From NCBI RefSeq assembly GCF_002116695.1, contig NZ_CP020477.1, positions 2,415,001-2,479,000 on the forward strand: a stretch of 64,000 nt of DNA, in the 5' to 3' direction. The position numbers were made by a program, and so were the translations under genes. This DNA comes from Acidianus manzaensis. Lineage in GTDB: Archaea > Thermoproteota > Thermoprotei_A > Sulfolobales > Sulfolobaceae. Shown here in pieces: positions 30,879 to 41,556 of this stretch (positions are counted from its first letter, which is position 1; each line of letters starts with the position of its first letter). A model generated the notes under the pieces. That model had not been told where the DNA came from, searched no databases, and worked only from the letters and a program-made list of their open reading frames with translations.

Positions 30879-31777
30879 CAGAAGTACAAACAAAAGAAGG
30901 GAAGGAAAAAGAAGAAGAAAAAAGAAACACTACAATGTTACATGGATTCTGGACATTAACTAATAGAGAATTGAAAAAATGGTATAAGGCACCAGTAATT
31001 TTACTCCTTTCATTAATACAACCAATATTCTGGATAATATTATTTGGAAAATCTATGAACCTTGGAAAAATATTTACTTCTACTTCAATATCAATACCCG
31101 GCGTTGATATACCTAAAGCTGTAATTGATCAAATAGGAACAGAAATATTAAAGGCTACATTTGGAACATCAAATTACTTCTCATTCCTAGCTGCTGGAAT
31201 GCTATCTTTCATTGTACTATTTACCTCAATGCAGAGCGGAATGTCAATAGTATGGGATAGAAGATTAGGATTCCTAGATAGATTATTAACCACCCCGATA
31301 CCTAGAGGAAGCATAGTAATGAGCAAAGTAATGTCATCAGTTATAAGATCATTAGTTCAAGCGTCCATAGTTTTAGCAGTGGCAACATTAATGGGAATGA
31401 CATTTGCTTCAAACATTAGCGTTATATCATTCTTGCTAGCTTATGCAGCATTATTCCTAATGTCATTAGGACTTTCAGCCTTATTCATTATGTTAGCTAT
31501 AAGAGCAACAAGTTGGGAATCTCAAATGGCTATAATGAATTTACTTAACTTGCCTTTGCTGTTTACTAGTAATGCATTTTATCCAATAAGCGAAATGCCA
31601 TCTTGGTTAAAACCAGTAGCAGAAGTAAATCCATTAACTTATAGTAACGAAGCAATAAGAAGCTTACTCCTAGGAATACCTAGTAACTTAGCAATAGACT
31701 TCGGATACCTAGTAGCGTTTGCAGTAATATTATCAGCTATAGGAATGATATTATCTTGGAAATATCTATCCCAATAA
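30875..31777 (+). CDS. ABC-2 type exporter permease (DrrB-like)
   Basis: This is a 300-residue protein with a charged N-terminal tail and six hydrophobic segments. The family box WDRRLGFLDRLLTTPIPRGSI (SKV) and NPLTYSNEAIRSLLLG near the end identify it. It overlaps the ATPase gene by four bases. Together with the PadR regulator it forms a three-gene export operon. Substrate unknown. Confidence 0.9.
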   Translation: MTEVQTKEGKEKEEEKRNTTMLHGFWTLTNRELKKWYKAPVILLLSLIQPIFWIILFGKSMNLGKIFTSTSISIPGVDIPKAVIDQIGTEILKATFGTSNYFSFLAAGMLSFIVLFTSMQSGMSIVWDRRLGFLDRLLTTPIPRGSIVMSKVMSSVIRSLVQASIVLAVATLMGMTFASNISVISFLLAYAALFLMSLGLSALFIMLAIRATSWESQMAIMNLLNLPLLFTSNAFYPISEMPSWLKPVAEVNPLTYSNEAIRSLLLGIPSNLAIDFGYLVAFAVILSAIGMILSWKYLSQ

Positions 31778-31911
31778 CTTCTTTCAATTTATGAGTAAAA
31801 CAGTATTATATAATAAAAATTATCTTTTTCCTATCTGTTTTTATTCTGCTTTTTCTAAATATTATTTTCCTATTAATAAAAGGACTACGTATAGTAGATA
31901 AATATTAATTT

Positions 31912-32754
31912 ATGAGATTGAATCACCTTATCATGTATTCTAAAACAATATTAAAGAGAGTGAAAGAATTTCACGAAGAGCTTTTAGGCAAAAAAGACGG
32001 AAAACTAAGCTTTCTTTATACTTATCATTCTTTACAATATGAATCTTACTCAAAAAGCGGAAGGCCATTTGAACAAGCATTACTCACAATATTCTCTCCA
32101 ATTCAAATTCCAGAAAAGGAAATAAAGGGAAAATTTGGAACTTTTTACATTGATGAACAAAATAAAAGAAAAGTATACGTTTATAAAAATCTAGTAATCG
32201 AAGACAAATTAGGGGACATAAAAGAAATAAAAGAAAATGAGGAAGGCTATCAAGAATTTTTGATGATATCTAAAATACTTTCATATCCACCTACAGGAAA
32301 AGTTTACATAATAAAAGATGATGTAGATGTAATTTTAGATGAAGTAAAGAATTACTTTATAAAAATGCATGGAGATGACGGAAAAAGAATATACTACTCT
32401 CTGTATCATTATGCACAAGCAGAGGCAATAAAAGACAAAGAACAAAGTTTAAAGAATATCCTTAAGGATAACGTAGTAAAAAACCTAGAATTAAAAGGAA
32501 ATCCGTTACCCGGAAAACTTGGGACATTCTATATAAATGAAGAAGAAAAAGAGATAGGTTATCAATTTGAAAAGCTAAAATTCGTAATAAAATACGAGAT
32601 TGAGATGGAAGATTTCAAGAAAATGGAGACTTACGTGCAAAATCACAGAGAATTAATTCCTAACGCGCAAGGAGATACTGAGGATTGGATAATAAACATA
32701 TTTAGAGCACCATTTGTTAATAACGCCAAAATATATATCTCAATAGAAAAATAA
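31912..32754 (+). CDS. Unrecognised protein with two similar halves
   Basis: This is a 280-residue soluble protein that I cannot assign. The two halves look like a duplicated domain: GKFGTFYIDEQNKRKVYVYKNLVIED (about 66-90) and GKLGTFYINEEEKEIGYQFEKLKFVI (about 200-225) share G-K-x-G-T-F-Y-I-[DN]-E followed by an aromatic strand. There is no signal peptide and no cysteine. It is a single gene after the ABC exporter, 134 bases downstream, with no evident partner. Confidence 0.55.
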   Translation: MRLNHLIMYSKTILKRVKEFHEELLGKKDGKLSFLYTYHSLQYESYSKSGRPFEQALLTIFSPIQIPEKEIKGKFGTFYIDEQNKRKVYVYKNLVIEDKLGDIKEIKENEEGYQEFLMISKILSYPPTGKVYIIKDDVDVILDEVKNYFIKMHGDDGKRIYYSLYHYAQAEAIKDKEQSLKNILKDNVVKNLELKGNPLPGKLGTFYINEEEKEIGYQFEKLKFVIKYEIEMEDFKKMETYVQNHRELIPNAQGDTEDWIINIFRAPFVNNAKIYISIEK

Positions 32755-33449
32755 TTAAAGAATGAGATTTTTATTAGTATTTTTTCATTAACTTAAATAA
32801 AGTCTGGCGATATTCTTCATGAATTGAATTTAGAGAGCACTGAAACCGTACCTTTTAATGGCTGTTATTCAAAGAACTCTGATTCATCAAATATTAATGA
32901 TCCAACTATCACAGAAATAAAAAGTAGCATTCCATACAATTCCACATACTATGATAAGCAGGAAAAGTGTTTATACCAAGTAAGAGACTTACTATTGCTC
33001 CTAAAGTAGCTGAATGTCCTATTCCAAGATTTCTAGGTCTAGTTAGAACTAGGAAAGCGTAACAAAAAATATCACTATAGATATAGCAAATAGATTCATA
33101 ACAATTACCTTAATATAAGGAATAACGGATAATGTTTTGAGGGATAAAAAATGTTCCTCTTTTAATAAGATTTTTGTCTATATAATTAACTAAACGATTT
33201 ATCTCTTCTATATAGGAAGAAAATTACTAAACTCTACGTTAACTTACCAATTAATCTAGAAAATATTCATATATTTTTTAAATAAAAATTCCGATTTATT
33301 ACTTTTTTTCTTAAATCTTATTTGATATGCTAGCTATCTATTTACATTTCCAAAAAAGAAATATAGAAATATCAATTATCTCCTTGCTTTTTTCTAAAAT
33401 ATTATAAATTCTAGTAAAGCTTTTAATTTGGTATTGTGCTATTATATAA
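32755..33449. other. Intergenic region with a decayed permease
   Basis: This stretch of 695 bases holds the ArsB-type pseudogene (separate entry) on the minus strand. The remainder to 33449 is AT-rich without an open frame I trust, apart from the promoter-like TTTTAATTT (33421-33429) about 26 bases before the gene at 33450. Confidence 0.6.
32800..33099 (-). pseudogene. Decayed N-terminal part of an ArsB-family permease
   Basis: Reading the minus strand from ATG 33099 gives MNLFAISIVIFFVT. After a frameshift it continues as AFLVLTRPRNLGIGHSATLGAI and VSLLLGI. Further shifts give IVWNATF, then SVIVGSLIFDESEFFE. With indels removed this reads as the first three or four segments of the ArsB/anion permease family. 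At least four frameshifts and an early stop mean it is not functional. The rest of the gene is missing. The plus-strand open frame at 32824-33009 is its antisense shadow. Confidence 0.75.
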
Positions 33450-33926
33450 ATGCCAGAAGAATTAACTCCTTTAGAAAAATTGCAATTAATGGTTCCAGGT
33501 TATAGAGGTTATAAGGCTAAAGACTTAATTAGGCAAGATGATTTTCTAATTAGGCAAGCTGTTATTCAGAAATTGGAAGCGTCGATAAATAACTTAAGTA
33601 GATTAGAAGGTGAGATAGTAGCAGATGATCCTTTTTCTCCACTCCTTAAAAGAATAGAATCCATTATTTCTAGCATAAGGACGCTTATAGGGACTACATT
33701 GACTTTACAAGGCGGTGGAGGCGATGTTTATGCTCGTTATAAAATACAAACTGAACAATTAGATGAAATAGTTAAAAATGACATGAATATGATAGATATT
33801 GGTAATCAAATACTAAACTTATCTTCAGATGCTAATAATTTAACAGCAATTTCACAACTTCTTGATAATTTAAGGAATATTATATTGAAGAGAAATGAAT
33901 TATTTTTCCCACCACAAGATAGATAA
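33450..33926 (+). CDS. Helical protein next to an SPFH-domain gene
   Basis: This is a 158-residue soluble, helical protein with no cysteines. Two long amphipathic helices (about 40-78 and 100-152) could form a coiled coil. No family was recognised. It is the first of three genes: this one, the SPFH-domain gene 123 bases later and a small membrane protein. The gap contains its own promoter-like AT run, so co-transcription is possible but not certain. Confidence 0.55.
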   Translation: MPEELTPLEKLQLMVPGYRGYKAKDLIRQDDFLIRQAVIQKLEASINNLSRLEGEIVADDPFSPLLKRIESIISSIRTLIGTTLTLQGGGGDVYARYKIQTEQLDEIVKNDMNMIDIGNQILNLSSDANNLTAISQLLDNLRNIILKRNELFFPPQDR

Positions 33927-34049
33927 ATTTTTTGTATTACTTTTACTGAATTCTTCTTTCTATTAGTTTAATGCAATATATTAATAATTCCTAGTACAGA
34001 ACTTTTCGAAAACTTTATTAGTTGATAGAGAAATTATATTTCGAGTAAC

Positions 34050-34999
<950 letters not shown>

Positions 35000-35003
<4 letters not shown>

Positions 35004-35410
35004 ATTCTAGAGATTTTAGTTGGAATATCGCGGCTAGTATAGGTTTTTCTTTCATTTTAACTATTGTAATGGTTATTATTTCATTATTAGTTAAAGCATT
35101 TTATCCTCCAAGTTTCTTTTCTTTTTCTCCAATAGAAAGCTTAATCCATTCTCCAGTAGAAGGAATTGTTCAGTTGATAATTCTAGGATTATTTGTAGCT
35201 TTTACCTATCCAGTTAGGACTAGAGTAGAAGAACAACAACTTCTTATAATTAGAAGAGTCTCCGCATATACTATAGCTGGATATATTGTATTTTCTCTTT
35301 TACCTTATGCTATAGTTACACCTTATATACAGACATTTATTGGATTAATAATAGCATTTAATATAATAAATGGTGCCATTGGCGGAGGAGCAGCTAGTAT
35401 TCTTAAATGA
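35000..35410 (+). CDS. Four-helix membrane protein coupled to the SPFH gene
   Basis: This 136-residue membrane protein has about four hydrophobic segments (12-33, 52-71, 89-107, 110-133). Positive residues between segments 2 and 3 (PVRTRVEEQQLLIIRR) suggest a cytoplasmic loop. The four-base overlap with the SPFH gene suggests both belong to one membrane scaffold, as NfeD-like partners do for stomatins, although it is not NfeD by sequence. Confidence 0.6.
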
Positions 35411-35531
35411 AAATTCTTAGAGAAAATCTAATAATATATAACTGTTTATTTTCCTTATAAGAATAATCAAATATAATCTTATAAATAAAGTAAAAATTTG
35501 ATATATTATAAAAAAGATTTAACTTGGAGGA

Positions 35532-35996
35532 TTAAGAATTTTCTTCCTTAACGTAAAGTAATGGCTCATTACTTATGCTGGCAGTATGAGCGTGCTGCGA
35601 TACTTGATAAAATATTTGGATACTAATGTTATAGTTTCCGCTAGGAATATACATTTTGTCGCTTTGATGATGCTCCTTGGTCAAAATTATAGTATAGTTA
35701 GCAAATTTCAGTATAACAGTAAAGTTGCTAAATTCTCCTCTTAATGCTCCATTATTTAGCATAAATGTATAATTTCCGCTTGTCTGTAAATTCATTTCTG
35801 CATTAGCTGTATAATTACCCTTCATTCCAGCTGTTAAATTTCCTAGATTAATATTTGCTGGTATAGTATAATATTCATGGTTACTAGATGTTATGTTATA
35901 AGATATATTTGCTAAAGTTCCAAAAATTGTATCACTTAAAACTATTCCTCCAATTATTAAAGGCACTATTAGTCCTATTAACAGGAGTTTATTCAT
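35532..35996 (-). CDS. Secreted or anchored small protein
   Basis: This gene encodes a protein of about 154 residues. I choose the ATG at 35996, which has a GAGG Shine-Dalgarno sequence (ATCAGAGGAAAA) and gives a typical start MNKLLLIGLIVPLIIGG with one anchor helix. A start at 36104 would overlap the upstream gene. The outer part is beta-rich with many N-x-S/T sequons and resembles an immunoglobulin-like layer. It lies downstream of the membrane-anchored regulator on the same strand and may be co-transcribed with it. Confidence 0.55.
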   Translation of the reverse strand: MNKLLLIGLIVPLIIGGIVLSDTIFGTLANISYNITSSNHEYYTIPANINLGNLTAGMKGNYTANAEMNLQTSGNYTFMLNNGALRGEFSNFTVILKFANYTIILTKEHHQSDKMYIPSGNYNISIQIFYQVSQHAHTASISNEPLLYVKEENS

Positions 35997-36066
35997 TTTT
36001 CCTCTGATCAAAAATCTCATGTAATCTATAAAAGGAACGCGTTCCGGAACTTGAATGAAACAAAAA

Positions 36067-36855
36067 TTAATCCTTTTTAATAACTTGATAGTAAATTTTT
36101 CCATTCTTTCTGACTTCTTGAATATAACCTAGAGAAACCAATTTTTTCACCCTTCTGTAAGCAGTTGTTTTTGGCAATTTAGTTACTTTGATAATTTCAG
36201 ATAAAGTAGTTGCACCAGAATTTATTGCATTTAAAACTAGTAAATCTCTATCATTTAAAGTACTTTCTACTACCTCTTTAGATTCTCCTTCTTCTTCTTT
36301 TTCCTTATCCTCTTTCTTAATTTTTCTAAATAAATATAAAACATATCCTAAAACAGAATTAGTTACTACTAATCCTGAAATTGTAATTAAGAGAAGAAAG
36401 TTAAATCCATTTTCATGATCTAGATTAGATATAGATGAAGTAGACGAAGAAGGCAAAGAATATAGTATTAAAGCATTAGAAGAATAGAAAGTAAAATTTA
36501 GAAAACCATTTTCCTCAGCAAAACTTAGAGGTGCAGGACTAACGTAGCTTATATCTGAGTTAGGAGGAAGCAATACACTTAAAGTAAAATTGTAAGGCTC
36601 ATAAATTTTGATTACACCCGTTGGAAAAATAGCATGATACTTTATTTCAGAATAATTGGAAAGATAAAGAGTATTATTTTCCCTAGAATAATTTCCTCCA
36701 ATCACAATAAGATCTGTTATATTATTTCCAACTAAATAGAATTCTCCCTTATTTGCATAAGCAATAACTGAACCATTGTAGTAAACTGTGATGGAAGAAG
36801 AGTGAACAGCAAAAGAGAGCAGTGGAATCACAAGCAAAAGCAACAGAAGCTTCAT
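36067..36855 (-). CDS. Membrane-anchored winged-helix regulator with extracellular domain
   Basis: This is a 262-residue protein. A signal segment (1-18) is followed by an extracellular beta-rich part rich in asparagine sequons, then a membrane helix (about 150-172, LLLITISGLVVTNSVLGYVLYLF), a highly charged linker and a C-terminal winged helix (about 198-260: LVLNAINSGATTLSEIIKVT, PKTTAYRRVKKLVSLGYI). This is the one-component membrane-spanning sensor layout known from archaea. It lies divergently to the small anchored protein at 36939, which may be its target or ligand. Confidence 0.75.
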   Translation of the reverse strand: MKLLLLLLVIPLLSFAVHSSSITVYYNGSVIAYANKGEFYLVGNNITDLIVIGGNYSRENNTLYLSNYSEIKYHAIFPTGVIKIYEPYNFTLSVLLPPNSDISYVSPAPLSFAEENGFLNFTFYSSNALILYSLPSSSTSSISNLDHENGFNFLLLITISGLVVTNSVLGYVLYLFRKIKKEDKEKEEEGESKEVVESTLNDRDLLVLNAINSGATTLSEIIKVTKLPKTTAYRRVKKLVSLGYIQEVRKNGKIYYQVIKKD

Positions 36856-36938
36856 ATGCTAATTTAAGTATCCTAACTTATAAATGAAGATTTTTTCCGA
36901 AGTGTTCCTTATATAGTCCATCAATTAAAAAATAATAT

Positions 36939-37379
36939 ATGAATCAGAATACGTTGATAGCACTTCTGATAATCACATTAATAGCTAACGTTATATTAGG
37001 ATTTGAATTATATTCAGCGTTACATCCGTCAATAATAGCAATACCTAGTAAAGAGACGTCTACTAAATTATATACTAATTCTACGACTTCTGCTTTTTAT
37101 TCCTTTTCATTTAAAATAGATGAAAATCTAAATATTGACCATGAAGGAAAATATTTAATACAAATAAATCCTTCAAATTTTAAAGAACTATTTGTGATAA
37201 TTTATTTTAGTAATGGAAAGACAGTACAGCTAAGTCTGAAAAATACTGAAGTAACACTTCATCTTAACAAACACGATTCTAACGTGACAATATACATTAC
37301 AGGAGAAGCCTATACATTTTTATCAGAGAAGCAAATACTTAACGATATTAATCTAACAATTACTAGAATATCTGATTAA
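36939..37379 (+). CDS. Small membrane-anchored extracellular protein
   Basis: This 146-residue protein has an N-terminal anchor (5-27) and an outside beta-rich domain (FYSFSFKIDENLNI, KYLIQI, LFVIIYFSNGKTVQLSL). It resembles the secreted domain of the 35532 gene in size, sequon density and strand pattern. The promoter shared with the divergent regulator is only 83 bases long, suggesting coordinated control. Function unknown. Confidence 0.5.
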   Translation: MNQNTLIALLIITLIANVILGFELYSALHPSIIAIPSKETSTKLYTNSTTSAFYSFSFKIDENLNIDHEGKYLIQINPSNFKELFVIIYFSNGKTVQLSLKNTEVTLHLNKHDSNVTIYITGEAYTFLSEKQILNDINLTITRISD

Positions 37380-37451
37380 TAATAAATGTTAAAAAATTCC
37401 GAATAAATTAGATATGTTTACTGGCAGTATAAAAATTATATATTAGATGTT

Positions 37452-38972
37452 TCATTTCTTTAGTTTTTCCTTAATTGCATTTCTTACATCATAAAACAAA
37501 ATATTATTATGAGGGCATGCTTCAACGCAGTCTCCCACACCAACACATTTGAAAGACTTAAATTCTCCTCTCTTTATAAAGCTTGATCTCATGTCAGTTA
37601 ACCCTACAGGACAAGCGTTAGCACAATCTACTGTTTTGCAACTTAAGCATTGTTTTGGATCTACTGCCTTTAATTTAAAGAAACCAAGATAACCAAATAA
37701 CTGATTATAACTACCCCAAGCACATACTCCATGATTAACACAAGCGTAATTCCCTACAAATGGCATTAAGAAAAACTGAAAATACCAGATGAAATTAAAA
37801 TATAGCATGACATAAAATACTGTTGGATCATTACCAAAGAATGTTATATTTGTTATTCCTTTACTATTTAAAAATGAAATTATTCCAAATATTATTAGTG
37901 AACTCCAAGTTATTATCATTATGACTTTATACCAAGATGCCAATTTAGACGTTAAAGTCTTCCTTCCCATTTTTGACATTCTATTATATTTTTTTAATGA
38001 ATCTTGAAAAGTACCTTGAAGCATGAATGGAGCAGTACACGTTACAGAGCATATCTGCCTACCTCCAAAAAGTAAAGATAGAATAGCAGTGACTATAAAA
38101 GTTCCAATTATTCCATCTAACAGATAAGATGAGAGAACAGGTCCATAAGTCCCTAATCCATTAAACCACATGTAAGGAATATATTGAACTTTATTAGCCA
38201 AAGGAGAAAATGATGGAAGCCACGTACTATAGAAAGCATAAGCAAAAATCATTAGAAATATTCTAATTTTATTCTCAGTATTTTTAACCTCTATAAGTCT
38301 AAAAATTGCTAAAACTCCTAGCCAAATTCCCATAGTTATCATGAACCATACACTAGAAGTGACTGTAGCAAAAGCAGATATAAAATCAAAAAATATCATT
38401 AAAGGATTATCGGGACTAAAATACCCCAAAGAGAATATTGAGCTTAAAGAAAGATAGCCTGTTATAAAATCAAGGACACCAGAGGAAAACCAGGCTATTA
38501 TAAATCCTAATAACAATAAAGAGAACGCTATTTTAGAATTCGAAAGATAATTCAATTTCATCATATTTTTCTCATCAAATACGCTATTTTTACTAGTTAA
38601 TTTTTTACTAGTAATTTTATTATCTATTTTTATTAAAATCTCGTAAATAGATAGTCCTATTGGTATTGACAATATCAAGTAATAATAAGGTGAACTAATA
38701 GAGAAATACAATTTGAAGAAATACCATACAAATATGGTTCCAATATAACTAAGTAACTCCAAAGATATTTTTGTATATAGAGATTTCTTTAACGTATTAT
38801 ATAAATTTTGAAATATAAATCCCACTATAACTAAAGTTATTATAGTCAAAGGAATAGTGAAAAAAGGTAACAGAAAAGCTAATAACACTATATAAACCCA
38901 AATGAAATCTGAAATTAATTTATCTAAAAATTTTATTCTGAAATCTGAAAATTTTATTTTATATTCGTTCAT
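37452..38972 (-). CDS. NapH/CcoG-like membrane polyferredoxin
   Basis: This is a 506-residue membrane protein with about ten hydrophobic segments in the first 430 residues. CSVTCTAPFM (near 306) recalls the CxxxCP box of NapH/NosR/CcoG proteins. The C-terminus has two ferredoxin motifs, CLSCKTVDCANACPVG and CVGVGDCVEACPHN. Such proteins move electrons between the quinone pool and an outside or inside acceptor. It lies 63 bases from the gene encoding the tethered exported protein on the same strand. Confidence 0.75.
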   Translation of the reverse strand: MNEYKIKFSDFRIKFLDKLISDFIWVYIVLLAFLLPFFTIPLTIITLVIVGFIFQNLYNTLKKSLYTKISLELLSYIGTIFVWYFFKLYFSISSPYYYLILSIPIGLSIYEILIKIDNKITSKKLTSKNSVFDEKNMMKLNYLSNSKIAFSLLLLGFIIAWFSSGVLDFITGYLSLSSIFSLGYFSPDNPLMIFFDFISAFATVTSSVWFMITMGIWLGVLAIFRLIEVKNTENKIRIFLMIFAYAFYSTWLPSFSPLANKVQYIPYMWFNGLGTYGPVLSSYLLDGIIGTFIVTAILSLLFGGRQICSVTCTAPFMLQGTFQDSLKKYNRMSKMGRKTLTSKLASWYKVIMIITWSSLIIFGIISFLNSKGITNITFFGNDPTVFYVMLYFNFIWYFQFFLMPFVGNYACVNHGVCAWGSYNQLFGYLGFFKLKAVDPKQCLSCKTVDCANACPVGLTDMRSSFIKRGEFKSFKCVGVGDCVEACPHNNILFYDVRNAIKEKLKK

Positions 38973-39035
38973 TTATTTCACCCATTAATCTTAATATAAT
39001 AAAAAAATAAAAAAACTTTTTTATAATAAAACTTT

Positions 39036-40085
39036 TTACACTGGATATGGAAATACTGGAGGATCGCTAAAGAACAATACCATATTAGAATTAGTAGTAT
39101 TAAACAAGTCTGCTGGCGAGCTTATTCCAGGAATAACTACATCGACACCGGGTTCTCCTAATGTAGTCCATATTGGATTCTTGGCATTAGCCAATGGGAC
39201 AGCACTATCATAAGTAGTCATAGCAGCTTCAAGAGCATTTATATTATTTAAACAATCTCCTGTAGGATCGCTTACATTAGATGGAACAATTTGAGTACAT
39301 TGACCAGTTATTGGATTTGGATATATATTAGGGTTAAATACTAGAACTATTACTAAATACCATGGTATAGAAGTATTAGTAGTAAAAGTAACTAAATGCT
39401 CGTGAGCTGGAGTAGGCAATACACCTTCTGGTAATCCAAAAACTCCATTGTATATACCTAAATGTTCTTCAACTGCAGTAAATGCTGGAGAATATATCAA
39501 ACTCATATGATCAGGACATGCAGTAGGAGTATCAGCAGCACCACATTGAGTTAATATAGTATATGTAGTGTTATTGTACGTAAACGTTGGAAAACCTTGA
39601 GCAGTTGCACCTAATTTCTGAACACCAAAAATTGACAATCCTGCAAAAGCTGGAACTAACACAAACATAGGAGCAGCACCCTTAGGAAAATCTGAAATAT
39701 TACCTGCGCCTACTTCACATCCTTGAGCAACACTTATATTACTGGCAGCATTAGGGAAAAATACAGACCCATTAGGAGTACATTCAAATTGTGCAGTATA
39801 CATAAATGTTATTACTTTACCATCATAAAATGCTCCGCTAGAGTTTACAGTTACTGGAATAGTTTTAGTTACAGTAGAAGTTGAGGTTACAGTAGATGTT
39901 ACAGTAGAGGTTGAAGTCACAGTTACACTTGAAGTTTTCGTGGTTACTACCTTAGTTGGAGGCTTAGTAGCATATAATCCAAACCCTACAGCAGCAACTA
40001 CTATTAGTAGAATAACAACTCCTACGAATACTATATTAGATATAGCTAATCTCTCCTTGTTTTTCTTTTTAACCTTTTTATCCAT
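39036..40085 (-). CDS. Exported, membrane-tethered protein with a Thr/Ser linker
   Basis: This is a 349-residue protein. KKVKKKNKER precedes a membrane segment (about 14-36), then a linker made of repeats of TSTVTS (about 48-80) leads to an extracellular domain. The domain has several cysteines that could form disulfides (ECTPNGS, GCEVG, QCGAADTPTACPDH, GQCTQ, GDCLNN) and histidines in CPDHMS and PAHEH. I do not recognise the fold. It is upstream of the NapH-like gene in the same direction, so it may be its electron donor or acceptor outside the cell. Confidence 0.55.
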   Translation of the reverse strand: MDKKVKKKNKERLAISNIVFVGVVILLIVVAAVGFGLYATKPPTKVVTTKTSSVTVTSTSTVTSTVTSTSTVTKTIPVTVNSSGAFYDGKVITFMYTAQFECTPNGSVFFPNAASNISVAQGCEVGAGNISDFPKGAAPMFVLVPAFAGLSIFGVQKLGATAQGFPTFTYNNTTYTILTQCGAADTPTACPDHMSLIYSPAFTAVEEHLGIYNGVFGLPEGVLPTPAHEHLVTFTTNTSIPWYLVIVLVFNPNIYPNPITGQCTQIVPSNVSDPTGDCLNNINALEAAMTTYDSAVPLANAKNPIWTTLGEPGVDVVIPGISSPADLFNTTNSNMVLFFSDPPVFPYPV

Positions 40086-40698
40086 TTTTATCCTCTTAGT
40101 GTAACATTAAATTTTATGTTTTAAGAGTTAGTTAAAGAATATTTAACAGTTGGAAGCTAAGATTACTTTATTTAAAGATGTGTTAAAATTCATTAAACAG
40201 TTATTATGTAGAAATAATCTACTAGAATAGGTTTGAATAGAATATTTAAATATTTAATTCAATATAATAGTGATATACCAAATAATTATAATTTATTTAA
40301 AGTCTATAGTATATTAGAGAATGAGGACCAACTATGATATTCTTATTGCTAAATACTTCTTTTGCTTTTAGTTCAGAATTCATCTATTATAAAATCGATT
40401 ATTAATTTTATGGACTCTGATAAAAATATTTTAGCCAAATCTCAGTAATATATCAGTTAAAAATCTCTAAAAAACGTATATGGTACAATATCAATAATAT
40501 TCATAAATGACTCATTTTATATGTGAGAAGACTAGTAAATATATAAAGCTAAGTAGTTCACCTTAATACTAAGACATAATAAATTTACTTATTTTTTAAA
40601 TATAATTGCTTTACTTAAATTTAATAAAACCTATACCACGAAATACTGTAAAAAATAATCTAACAATAATTAATAAAGCCTTTACACTATGAACAGTT
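40086..40698. other. Long AT-rich intergenic region
   Basis: These 613 bases separate the divergent tethered protein and the DUF929 gene. Besides the two promoter ends (AATTAATAAAG before 40699) I see no open frame, RNA gene or clear repeat. The length is unusual for this compact genome and could hold an unnoticed small RNA. Confidence 0.5.
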
Positions 40699-41556
40699 AT
40701 GAATAAAAGTAAGAGGATAAGGAATCTCAGTATAAGTATTCTAGTAGTAGTTGTAGTCATGATAGGAATAATAATACTTTCTGATCTTCATAGTACATCC
40801 CAAGATGCTAGCATAATAGGAAAGCCAATATCTCAATCCTTATATAATAATTTAATTCAAATAAGTAATTCTGGATACAATATTTCTGTAACAAATACAT
40901 CATTACTTCATGTTATGCCATATAATTTCTCCTCTGATGGAAAACCAGCAGTAATATTTGTTGGAGCAGAGTGGTGTCCATTCTGTGCGGCAGAAAGATG
41001 GGCATTATCAATTGCGTTAATGAGATTTGGAAACCTTTCAAACTTAGAATATATGCTCTCAAGTTCATCAGATATATATCCAAATACACCGACATTTACT
41101 TTTGTAAATTCTTCATATACAAGTAAATACATTACATTTATACCAATAGAATACGAAAATAGAAACCATCAAACATTACAACCAGTACCGGAAAATGTAT
41201 ATAACGTATGGACAGAATATGGAGACCAGTCAATACCATTTATAATTATAGGGAATTACTATGAAGTAGGAACTCCAATAGATCCAGGCTTACTGTCTGG
41301 CAAAAATTGGACGTACGTCATCAACCAACTCCATAATCAATCATCAGAAATATATAAGCAAATTTATGAAGAAGCAAACTTACTAACGTACGCAATATGC
41401 CATGTAGACGGAGAAAAACCATATAGCGTATGTCATCAATTTATTCAAATACCACATCCTAATACTACACAAGATAGCCAGACTCAAACTAATGATAGAT
41501 TGAAAAATCAAGCCTATCAACAATTAATTATTGATGATAAAGAAAGAAAATATTAA
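40699..41556 (+). CDS. DUF929 thioredoxin-like exported protein
   Basis: This is a 285-residue protein. An N-terminal anchor (10-28) is followed by a thioredoxin-like domain with [17 protein letters not shown] (about 92-108), so the active site is CPFC facing outside. [14 protein letters not shown] holds the cis-proline. [15 protein letters not shown] near the end adds two more cysteines. This is the DUF929 family of thermoacidophilic archaea. A role in forming or exchanging disulfides in exported proteins fits the cysteine-rich protein encoded divergently. Confidence 0.8.
   Translation: MNKSKRIRNLSISILVVVVVMIGIIILSDLHSTSQDASIIGKPISQSLYNNLIQISNSGYNISVTNTSLLHVMPYNFSSDGKPAVIFVGAEWCPFCAAERWALSIALMRFGNLSNLEYMLSSSSDIYPNTPTFTFVNSSYTSKYITFIPIEYENRNHQTLQPVPENVYNVWTEYGDQSIPFIIIGNYYEVGTPIDPGLLSGKNWTYVINQLHNQSSEIYKQIYEEANLLTYAICHVDGEKPYSVCHQFIQIPHPNTTQDSQTQTNDRLKNQAYQQLIIDDKERKY

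Noticed and set aside
32824..33009. A 61-residue plus-strand open frame
   Set aside because: It is antisense to the ArsB pseudogene and has no protein-like pattern of its own.
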